In this document: piece after piece, positions 6,496 through 12,945 of the stretch
How the letters are laid out: every line of letters begins with the position of its first letter
Numbering within the stretch: position 1 is the first letter of the stretch
NCBI GenBank assembly: GCA_002373755.1
Contig: DFJU01000022.1
Coordinates: 1 to 13,497 of the forward strand
Direction of reading: 5' to 3'
Origin: Bacteroidales bacterium UBA3663
GTDB lineage: Bacteria; Bacteroidota; Bacteroidia; Bacteroidales; UBA3663
Length of the DNA stretch: 13,497 nucleotides
Notes under the pieces: model-generated
Databases searched by the model: none
What the model was told of the DNA's origin: nothing
What the model saw: the letters and a program-made list of their open reading frames with translations, nothing else
Made by a program: the position numbers and the translations under genes

Positions 6496-9471
6496 CTATT
6501 TCTTGCCGCTCCGATTGCAGATTTCGGTGAACTTGCAGTATTTGCAGTTATTCTCATCGGCCGTCTGCACAAACGGTACGTTCGGGTCGTAAATCTGCTC
6601 GAACATGGCCTTCATCTGACGTTCGATGGATTCGCGGTGCGACTCGAAGTCGTCGAACACCGAGGTGCGGCTCTCTTCATCTTCCTTCAGCAGCGAACGT
6701 GTGAAGTAGAGATGCGGTTCGACGTGGCTGAAGGCGTTATTTTCGCGTAGTGGCAGCAGATGCGCCTGCTCGCGTGCCGCCGGATCGAGATGGGCCAGCA
6801 TCGTGCAATAGAGCAAAAGCTGGAATGCCTCGCCGGAACATTTCACTTCGGAAGAGCAGATGTCGTCGGGATCTGCGATTTCGACTTTCGACTTATCGCG
6901 CAACTTCGGACTGCCGGTCTTGTAATCGACGATGCGGAGCACGCCTGTACCGTCGCTGCGTCGCACCACATCGAGGCGGTCGTAGATGGCTTTGAGGCGG
7001 ACATTGAGCGAGTCATTGACCTCGAAATCCAGCTGACACTGGAACTCGCCCGCCAGATAGAAGAACGGTGTGAGCGACTTGTCGTGTTTCAGCACACTGC
7101 GCACGTTTTCGGCAATCAGCATACAGATGAATTGCTGGTAGCCCGATTCCGGTCGGCAATGGCACAGATTCGCGTACTGCTCTTCGACCATCTGCTGGAT
7201 GACAGCTTTGTCGTCGATGGCTCTGCGTAACACATCGGCCATGACCATCTGTCCCTCAAACCGCTCGTAAAAAGCGCGTAGCGTGTCGTGCAAGATGGTG
7301 CCGAAGCGGCTGTCGTCCATCTCGTCGTCCATTTCGTCGTCCACACTGAGCCTGCGCACGAACGACAGATAGAATTGCAGCGGACAGGTCCGGTAGCACT
7401 TCAGGCTTGTGGCCGAGAACTTGCCGTCGCCGCCCTTGCGGAAGCGGTCGAGCTGCGCCATGACGTCGGCCGTCTTTTCCACCTGAACAATCTGCTCGTC
7501 GGGCGCAACGATGCGGTTTTGCGGCTCGATTTGCTCGATTTTCGCACCTGTGAGGTATTCGATCTGCATCAGATAGCGGCTCTGTTCGCCCGTCTGCAAA
7601 CCATTGAATCGGCTGTCGTAGAGGAAGACGACCTCGCTTGCGCGGCTTATGAGGCGGTAGAAATGGTAGGCGAAGACCGAATCCTTGTAAATCTGCGTCG
7701 GCAACGAGAACGCCTTGCGCAGCGTGTTGGGAATGAACGAGTTCTGCGACGGTTTGGCCGGCACGATGCCTTCGTTGGCCGACAGAATGACGATGCGCGA
7801 GAAGTCGATGGCGCGCGTCTCGAGCACGCCCATCACCTGCAAGCCCATCATCGGTTCACCGCTGAAGCTGACACTCAGTCCGGACGCCATCTTGCGCACC
7901 AGATGGAACACCGACGAGGCATCCATATCGGCCATGCCCGAGGCTTTAAGCTCGTTCTCCAGCTGGTCGAGCACCTGCATGTAGGCAATGAGGCACTCTC
8001 GGTTGAGCACGTTGCGGTCGGGCTTTTCGTCCGATGCCTCGTCGTCGGCAGTTTCATCGTCGGCCGCTACGCGGAATTTCTCCAGAAAGTAACGTAGCAC
8101 GTCGCGCAAATAGCCGATTGAGCCGCCACGGCGGAAGATGAGACGGAAAAGTTCGTCGTCGGCCAACAGCTCTTCGGGCACGTAGTAGAGCGTCTCGCGG
8201 TTGATTCGGTTGCGCAGCCTGTCGCACCGTTCCAGGTCGAGGTCGAGCATGAAGGCGTGCGACAGAATCGGCAGCACAGCCTTGTAGTAGAACGAAATGG
8301 CGCGGTTGCTGCCCCATCGGATGTTGCTCTGCAATTCGACAAGCGCATCGACCAACGTAGCGACCTGAGTGGAGCGCAGGGAATAGCCCATCGTCACGTT
8401 GTAGGTCGTGAACTCCGACGGCAAATGGTAGAGCATCGAGTCGAGCAGATGTTCATCGGGCAAGACGACGGCCGTGTGGATGGCATCGGCCGTGCCCCAA
8501 GCGCCGAGTGCCTTTGCCGCCTCGTTGGTCTGGCCCACGCCCGACGGCACTGCCATGCGCTTCAACCGTTTCTGTTCGATGGGGATGATGCCCGCGCGTG
8601 CCTCGTCGTCGCTCAACGCATTGCCGAAGTCGGCCAAATTCTCTTTGACGAACGACAGACCCTGCACCTGCTCGTCGGCATAGTCCCAACAACATTCCAG
8701 CACGCCGCGATTCTTGAGCCAGAGCAGAAGTTCGCGTTCGGCGCGGTTGATTGCCGTGATGCCGACCAGAACGATGTGCTTCGGCAGATGGCTGAGTCGT
8801 TCGTCCATGTCGGCGAAGGGCAACCGCTCAATCACGTCGCGCTGACGCATGCCCTCGTAGGCGATCTTCTCGTCGCGCAAGACCTGCCGGAACCGCGAAT
8901 AGACCTCGTAGAGGATTGCCCACGTGTGTGTGAACGACTCCTTAGCCGAGCCTGCCTGTGCCGATTGCGGAGCGACGTTGTGCCAGAATTCGCAGAACAG
9001 TTTCCGGATTTCCTCGTCCCACTCACCGAGGTTTTCCAGTTCCTTCAGGTCGCGCACGTTGTGGAACAGCTTGTCGGCTGGCACGAGGTACTTGTCCACC
9101 TCGTCGAAGTCGCGTAGCATCATCTCGCCCCAGAAGATGAAATTCTCGAACCGTTCTGAGCCATCGGCCACCCCCCGCTGCCCGCGCACCTCATTATATA
9201 CTTTATAGAGGCGAAACAGCAATTCGGTGCGGTCGGCAACCCGGAAGTCGGAAAAAAGGCCGAAAAGGTCGCCGATGGTGATGCGCTGCGGTGCGAGCAA
9301 GGGGCGTTCGCCGTTCAACGTGCAAAGATGCTTTCCAAAAAAAAGCCCCGCACGACGGCTGGGGAAGATGAATATCCAATCGGTGAGCTGCAAATAGTCG
9401 GGACACCCGTCTGCCCGTCGGGGCAGCGCGTCAAAATAGTGTTTGGCAACAGTTTGCAGGAATTCGGTCAT
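6496..9471 (-). CDS. AddB-type PD-(D/E)XK recombination nuclease (helicase-related)
   Basis: A 991-residue protein of the AddB group, the partner of AddA in double-strand-break end processing for recombination. The N-terminus has IFIFPSRRAGLFFGKHL (33-49), which stands where helicases have Walker A but lacks GKT, so ATP hydrolysis by this subunit is unlikely. The middle keeps degenerate UvrD-like blocks (HIVLVGITAINRAERELLLWL; RAIDFSRIVILSANEGIVPAK). The C-terminal nuclease has KFSATSLKCYRTCPLQFYL (Cys696), GTILHD (His728), IVDYKTG (Asp849, Lys851), and the terminal CKYCKFTEIC (Cys976, 979, 985); Cys696 plus these three fit an AddB-type iron-sulphur cluster. All key nuclease residues I can recognise are present. 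No addA or other UvrD helicase gene is adjacent within the window. A 12-base tandem repeat lies inside the nuclease part. It has its own divergent promoter candidate. The exact subfamily name is less sure than the nuclease call. Confidence 0.88.
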   Translation of the reverse strand: MTEFLQTVAKHYFDALPRRADGCPDYLQLTDWIFIFPSRRAGLFFGKHLCTLNGERPLLAPQRITIGDLFGLFSDFRVADRTELLFRLYKVYNEVRGQRGVADGSERFENFIFWGEMMLRDFDEVDKYLVPADKLFHNVRDLKELENLGEWDEEIRKLFCEFWHNVAPQSAQAGSAKESFTHTWAILYEVYSRFRQVLRDEKIAYEGMRQRDVIERLPFADMDERLSHLPKHIVLVGITAINRAERELLLWLKNRGVLECCWDYADEQVQGLSFVKENLADFGNALSDDEARAGIIPIEQKRLKRMAVPSGVGQTNEAAKALGAWGTADAIHTAVVLPDEHLLDSMLYHLPSEFTTYNVTMGYSLRSTQVATLVDALVELQSNIRWGSNRAISFYYKAVLPILSHAFMLDLDLERCDRLRNRINRETLYYVPEELLADDELFRLIFRRGGSIGYLRDVLRYFLEKFRVAADDETADDEASDEKPDRNVLNRECLIAYMQVLDQLENELKASGMADMDASSVFHLVRKMASGLSVSFSGEPMMGLQVMGVLETRAIDFSRIVILSANEGIVPAKPSQNSFIPNTLRKAFSLPTQIYKDSVFAYHFYRLISRASEVVFLYDSRFNGLQTGEQSRYLMQIEYLTGAKIEQIEPQNRIVAPDEQIVQVEKTADVMAQLDRFRKGGDGKFSATSLKCYRTCPLQFYLSFVRRLSVDDEMDDEMDDSRFGTILHDTLRAFYERFEGQMVMADVLRRAIDDKAVIQQMVEEQYANLCHCRPESGYQQFICMLIAENVRSVLKHDKSLTPFFYLAGEFQCQLDFEVNDSLNVRLKAIYDRLDVVRRSDGTGVLRIVDYKTGSPKLRDKSKVEIADPDDICSSEVKCSGEAFQLLLYCTMLAHLDPAAREQAHLLPLRENNAFSHVEPHLYFTRSLLKEDEESRTSVFDDFESHRESIERQMKAMFEQIYDPNVPFVQTADENNCKYCKFTEICNRSGKK
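7309..7344 (-). repeat. 12-base tandem repeat, three copies, in the nuclease gene
   Basis: Three successive 12-base units (7309-7320, 7321-7332, 7333-7344) share TCGTCCA[T/C] and encode VDDE-MDDE-MDDS, about residues 710-721. The acidic insert lies between Cys696 of the iron-sulphur site and His728 of the nuclease. It keeps the frame, so copy changes would alter the protein by four residues at a time. Confidence 0.7.
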
Positions 9472-9491
9472 AACGATTTTCTATTCGACCG

Positions 9492-9524
9492 CGAATATAC
9501 GGCAATAATTTCAATTGCCACAAA
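9492..9524 (-). promoter_or_regulatory. Promoter candidate for the AddB-type nuclease gene
   Basis: On the minus strand TTTG (9524 to 9521), 21 bases, then TATATTCG (9499 to 9492), which matches TAnnTTTG at all but one fixed position. The leader would be only about 15 bases. Reasonable, but weaker than the plus-strand promoter beside it. Confidence 0.45.
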
Positions 9525-9539
9525 TTTTCAAAACCATTT

Positions 9540-9569
9540 TTTGTTTTTTTCCAAATCTTACTATCTTTG
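9540..9569 (+). promoter_or_regulatory. Promoter of the epimerase-MscS unit
   Basis: TTTG (9540-9543), 18 bases, then TATCTTTG (9562-9569), an exact -7 match. The ATG of the epimerase follows at 9590, giving a leader of about 15 bases. This also supports 9590 as the start, since the longer open frame from 9515 would begin upstream of the promoter. Confidence 0.65.
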
Positions 9570-9589
9570 CGGCCAGAAAATTGCGCCTC

Positions 9590-10636
9590 ATGAAAATTAA
9601 CTTCCGACCGTATCCGCTCCAGCTGAAACACACATTTGCCGTGGCCACATGCACACGCACATCCACGCCCGACGTGCTCGTCGAACTGGAGCACGACGGC
9701 ACAACCGGCTATGGCGAGGCTTCGATGCCGCCCTATCTGGGCGAAACGACCGACAGCGTCTGCCGCTTCCTCGCGCAGGTTGACCTCTTCCCTTTCAACG
9801 ACCCGATGCAGACCGACGAAATCCTGTCGTACATCGACGGAATCGCGCCGGGCAATTGTGCAGCAAAAGCATCGCTCGACATCGCGTTGCACGACTTGCA
9901 GGGGAAAATCGTCGGCCAAACGACCCGCGAAATGCTTGCTACGCGACATGAACTGCCCGACGAGTGGGCGTCCGATGCGCCATTGGCCACAACCTACACC
10001 ATCGGCATCGACACTGAAGACGTCGTGCGACAGAAAGTCCGCGAAGTGGCCGGGCAATTCCGTCGGCTGAAAATCAAGGTCGGCGTGCCGGGCGACCACG
10101 AACTGGTGCAAGCCATCCGCCGCGAGACCGACCTGCCGCTCACCGTCGATGCCAACCAAGGCTGGACTGACCGCGAGAAGGCTCTCGACGAAATCAACTG
10201 GCTCGCGTCGGTGGGCTGCATCATGGTGGAACAGCCGCTGCCCAAGCACAACCTGACCGATCTGGCATGGCTCACCGCACGGTCGCCGCTGCCCATCGTG
10301 GCCGACGAATCGGTGCAACGGCTGGACGACGTGGCCCGACTGGCCGACAGCTTTTCGGGCATCAACATCAAACTGATGAAATGCACTGGACTGAACGAAG
10401 CCGCCAAAATGATACGCGAGGCCAAGCGCGTCGGGCTGAAGGTGATGCTGGGCTGCATGACCGAGACTTCGTGCGCCGTGAGTGCTGCTGCCCAACTGTC
10501 GCGCTACGCGGATTTTGCCGATCTGGACGGCAACCTGCTCATCGCCAACGACCCGTTTGAAGGCATGAAAATCGTCGATGGCTACATCTCGTTGAACGAC
10601 CTGCCAGGCATAGGCGTGAAACCCATCGGACAATAA
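9590..10636 (+). CDS. Dipeptide epimerase, probably L-Ala-D/L-Glu epimerase
   Basis: Enolase-superfamily enzyme of 348 residues, cytoplasmic, expected to interconvert L-Ala-D-Glu and L-Ala-L-Glu during murein peptide recycling. The capping domain is N-terminal (YGEASMPPYLGETTDS, about 41-56). The barrel carries the full catalytic set: RLKIKVG with Lys161 and Lys163, TVDANQGW (Asp187), VEQP (Glu214), ADES (Asp239), and NIKLMKCTG (Lys261/Lys264). GCMTETS (288-294) and the DLD motif (Asp311, Asp313) near the C-terminus fit the dipeptide epimerase group, in which a DxD binds the substrate's amino group. The start is ATG 9590, 21 bases after the -7 element. It is followed after 44 bases by the MscS gene and probably shares its transcript. 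Substrate is inferred from family; a related dipeptide could be preferred. It is very unlikely to be a muconate cycloisomerase despite the distant similarity. Confidence 0.9.
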   Translation: MKINFRPYPLQLKHTFAVATCTRTSTPDVLVELEHDGTTGYGEASMPPYLGETTDSVCRFLAQVDLFPFNDPMQTDEILSYIDGIAPGNCAAKASLDIALHDLQGKIVGQTTREMLATRHELPDEWASDAPLATTYTIGIDTEDVVRQKVREVAGQFRRLKIKVGVPGDHELVQAIRRETDLPLTVDANQGWTDREKALDEINWLASVGCIMVEQPLPKHNLTDLAWLTARSPLPIVADESVQRLDDVARLADSFSGINIKLMKCTGLNEAAKMIREAKRVGLKVMLGCMTETSCAVSAAAQLSRYADFADLDGNLLIANDPFEGMKIVDGYISLNDLPGIGVKPIGQ

Positions 10637-10680
10637 CGAAACACCAATCATAAACCAATCAAAAAAAACTTCACAAAACA

Positions 10681-11529
10681 ATGGAACAAATCACACAGTG
10701 GTTCAGCGAGAGCGCCATACAAAGTCTCTCGGGCTATGCAGTCGATTTCTGCAAGAACGTCGTCGCCGCCATCGTCATCTACATCGTCGGCAAGTGGCTA
10801 ATCAAGAAAATCAGCACGTTGGCCACAAAATTGATGGAGAAACGCAAGGTCGAGCCGTCGCTCAGCACATTCCTGTCGAGCATAATCAACGTAGTGCTGT
10901 GGTTCGTGCTCATCATCGCCATCATTTCGGTGTTGGGCATCGAGACGTCATCGTTCATCGCACTGTTCACCGGCGCCGGCATGGCAATCGGTATGGCAAT
11001 GAGCGGCACGCTCGGCAACTTCGCAGGCGGCGTAATGATTCTGCTCTTCAAGCCATATAAGGTGGGCGACTACATCATCGCACAGGGCTACGAAGGCATC
11101 GTCCGTGAAATTCAGATCTTCAACACGATTCTGACCACGACCGACAACAAGACCATCATCATCCCTAACGGCGGACTTTCGACGGGTTCGATGCAGAACG
11201 TCTCGAAGCAGCCATACCGCCGCGTCGATCTGAACTTCCAGTTCTGCTACGGCACCGACTACGACGAGGTGCGCAAGGCAATCGCCGACATCCAGGCACG
11301 TTGCCCGCAAATCATCCAGGAGCCAATCGAAGGCGAACCCGTCATCGCACCTTGGCAAGGTCTGGCCAGCCTGGACGAGAGCGGCGTGACAATCGCGACA
11401 CGCAGCTGGTGCAAGACGAGCGACTACTGGGCTGTGGCCGGCTACATGAACTATACCGTCTATCAGGAACTCCGCAAATCCGGCTTCATGTTCCCATACA
11501 ATAAGCTGGACGTCACAATCACCAAATAA
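10681..11529 (+). CDS. mscS: MscS-family small-conductance mechanosensitive channel
   Basis: Inner-membrane channel of 282 residues, close to the size of the minimal MscS. It opens under membrane tension and releases solutes on osmotic downshock. Three transmembrane segments are visible: about 22-42 (DFCKNVVAAIVIYIVGKWL), 66-88 (IINVVLWFVLIIAIISVLGI), and the pore-lining TM3 at about 92-125 with the Gly/Ala-rich ALFTGAGMAIGMAMSGTLGN, running into FAGGVMILLFKPYKVGDYI. The beta domain has TTDNKTIIIPNG (153-164), followed by the mixed alpha/beta C-terminal domain (RRVDLNFQFCYGTDYDEV). There is no extra sensor or cyclic-nucleotide domain. It lies 44 bases after the epimerase gene, probably in one transcript, and is followed by a strong terminator. 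No functional tie to the epimerase is known beyond both concerning the cell wall and turgor, so that is only a suggestion. Confidence 0.94.
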   Translation: MEQITQWFSESAIQSLSGYAVDFCKNVVAAIVIYIVGKWLIKKISTLATKLMEKRKVEPSLSTFLSSIINVVLWFVLIIAIISVLGIETSSFIALFTGAGMAIGMAMSGTLGNFAGGVMILLFKPYKVGDYIIAQGYEGIVREIQIFNTILTTTDNKTIIIPNGGLSTGSMQNVSKQPYRRVDLNFQFCYGTDYDEVRKAIADIQARCPQIIQEPIEGEPVIAPWQGLASLDESGVTIATRSWCKTSDYWAVAGYMNYTVYQELRKSGFMFPYNKLDVTITK

Positions 11530-11556
11530 GCAAGATTGCGCAACTCTTTACACAAA

Positions 11557-11599
11557 ACGACGTCTCTCCAAGCCATACGGAGGGGTGTCGTCTTTTTTT
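11557..11599 (+). terminator. Intrinsic terminator after mscS
   Basis: Arms 11557-11569 and 11579-11591 pair over 13 positions without interruption if four G-U pairs are allowed, round a 9-base loop, then seven T follow (11593-11599). It lies 28 bases after the MscS stop codon and closes the epimerase-MscS unit. Confidence 0.88.
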
Positions 11600-11746
11600 G
11601 CTCACGAGCGACGACTTTTGCGCCGCAACCCCATTGCAGGACATCACAAAAAACCTCATTTCACGATTGCGCACCAAAACTCTGCAACGATTTCGTCATA
11701 AATTGTGTTAGCACGCGCAAATAAATCAAAAAAAGTTGCACAAAAA

Positions 11747-11778
11747 TTTGGCGATACTGCTTTTTTATGGTATCTTTG
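11747..11778 (+). promoter_or_regulatory. Promoter of the LacI-family regulator and kduI
   Basis: TTTG (11747-11750), 20 bases, then TATCTTTG (11771-11778): both elements and the spacing fit the Bacteroidota consensus. This is the clearest promoter in the window. Transcription should begin near 11785, leaving a leader of about 90 bases. Confidence 0.72.
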
Positions 11779-11786
11779 CCGCGTTT

Positions 11787-11836
11787 GTTGCGACTGCCAC
11801 CGATTGTCCAAATGTAGAGATAAACAGTCGCACAAC
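11787..11836 (+). repeat. Inverted repeat at the start of the regulator's leader
   Basis: GTTGCGACTG (11787-11796) faces CAGTCGCaCAAC (11825-11836): seven continuous pairs (GCGACTG/CAGTCGC), then one bulged base and further pairs, round a 28-base loop. It begins at the expected transcription start. It could be an autoregulatory operator or a 5' mRNA stem-loop; the long separation does not favour one classical LacI operator. Confidence 0.5.
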
Positions 11837-11877
11837 CATCATTCTCAATTTCCACCTTTATTATACCTTCTTTAGCA

Positions 11878-12906
11878 ATGGGCGACAAGAATAAAGTTAC
11901 AATTTATGACCTTGCTCAACGGTTGGGGACCACCGCATCGACGGTATCTCGCGCCCTGCAAGGCAACCCGAGAATCAGTGCCAAAACACGTGATGCTGTA
12001 AAGAAATTGGCACGAGAGCTTAACTACATGCCAGACCCGATTGCGCACCATTTGCGCACTGGCCGAGGTAACGTACTGGGAATCATCGTTCCACGTATCG
12101 ACCGCAACTTCTTCGCAAGCATCATCAGCGCATTCCAGAAAGTTGCACAGCAGGCAGGTTTCCAAATCATCATCGCAGCCAGCAACGAGCAGTCCGACGA
12201 AGAGTTTTCTGCGCTGAAGTCACTCATCCAGAAAAAAGTTGACGGAATCGCAATCTCGCTCTCTGTAAACACACAGAATGCGAACGACTACATCGAGCTG
12301 AGTCAGGCGCACAACATTCCGTTGGTATTCTTCGACCGTCTGCCAATCGATTGCCAAGATTACGACACGATTTCGAACGACAATTTCCAGATTGGCTACG
12401 ATGCGGTTGTACAGTTGCACCGACGCGGATGCGACAAGATCGGCCACTTTGCCGGACCACAGACGCAGCGCTCCTACATCGACCGCTACCGTGGCTACCG
12501 CAAAGCGTTGGACGACCTGCATCTTGCCTTCCGACAGGAATGGATCATCCCAGGCATCACCATCGAAACGGGCTACGATGCCGCACAGAAAATCCTCTCG
12601 ATGGAGGATCGACCGAACGGCATCTTCTCGGCAGGCGACTTCCCGGCCATTACGGCTATGGACACGTTCCTCAAAAAAGGTCTGAACATCCCGAAGGACA
12701 TCGCCATTATCGGTGTGGCCAACGAACCACTCGACGCCTACCTGTCAACTCCGCTCGCATCGTTCGAATTGAACCAGCAGCGCATGGGCGAACAGACGGC
12801 GCACATCCTCATCTCCCGCATAAAGGACGATGACGACAGCTCGCTTGAAACACCGACGCACATGATTATCCGTCACGATTTGATTCTACGCGAATCACTC
12901 ATTTAA
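11878..12906 (+). CDS. LacI-family transcriptional regulator
   Basis: A DNA-binding sugar-responsive regulator of 342 residues, the usual LacI length. The helix-turn-helix is at the N-terminus (VTIYDLAQRLGTTASTVSRALQGNPRISAKTR, about 7-38), followed by the hinge helix region (DPIAHHLRTGR, 53-63). The periplasmic-binding-protein-like domain follows: VLGIIVPRIDRNFFASIISAFQKVAQQAGF, VDGIAISLS, IPLVFFDRL, HFAGPQTQRSYIDRYRGY, GIFSAGDFPAITAMDTFLKKGLNIPKDIAIIGVANEP and LASFELNQQRMGEQTAHIL. The start at 11878 directly precedes the HTH, and a good promoter lies upstream. kduI begins 39 bases after the stop, so the regulator probably controls uronate catabolism and may share a transcript with it. The effector (for example a keto-deoxy-uronate, as for KdgR-type regulators) is inferred from the neighbour only. 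Confidence 0.94.
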   Translation: MGDKNKVTIYDLAQRLGTTASTVSRALQGNPRISAKTRDAVKKLARELNYMPDPIAHHLRTGRGNVLGIIVPRIDRNFFASIISAFQKVAQQAGFQIIIAASNEQSDEEFSALKSLIQKKVDGIAISLSVNTQNANDYIELSQAHNIPLVFFDRLPIDCQDYDTISNDNFQIGYDAVVQLHRRGCDKIGHFAGPQTQRSYIDRYRGYRKALDDLHLAFRQEWIIPGITIETGYDAAQKILSMEDRPNGIFSAGDFPAITAMDTFLKKGLNIPKDIAIIGVANEPLDAYLSTPLASFELNQQRMGEQTAHILISRIKDDDDSSLETPTHMIIRHDLILRESLI

Positions 12907-12945
12907 ATTATTAGAACTTAACCCAAATTTTTATTAAAATTCAGA

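Larger units (their letters stand above)
11530..11877. other. 348-base spacer between mscS and the LacI-family gene
   Basis: It holds the mscS terminator, about 145 bases (11600-11746) in which I see no gene or clear element, the lacI-type promoter (11747-11778), and a leader of about 95 bases beginning with an inverted repeat. A short plus-strand open frame (11536-11724) spans the terminator and has no coding character. Confidence 0.7.

Noticed and set aside
6485..6496. Palindrome GGGAA-T-TTCCC just downstream of the nuclease stop codon
   Set aside because: Too short and isolated to call an operator; no T-tract makes it a terminator.
7288..9117. Plus-strand open frames of 269 and 286 codons opposite the nuclease gene
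   Set aside because: Antisense shadows of a 991-residue protein with complete motifs.
9431..10681. Minus-strand open frame of 416 codons opposite the dipeptide epimerase
   Set aside because: The plus strand carries all enolase-superfamily catalytic residues. The antisense translation shows no family motif and overlaps the start of the nuclease gene.
11536..11724. Small plus-strand open frame after mscS
   Set aside because: It runs through the intrinsic terminator and has no start context or recognisable protein features.
11664..12050. 13-base direct repeat CGATTGCGCACCA at 11664-11676 and 12038-12050
   Set aside because: One copy is in a spacer and the other inside the LacI-family gene. 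About one to three such repeats are expected by chance in a window of this size.
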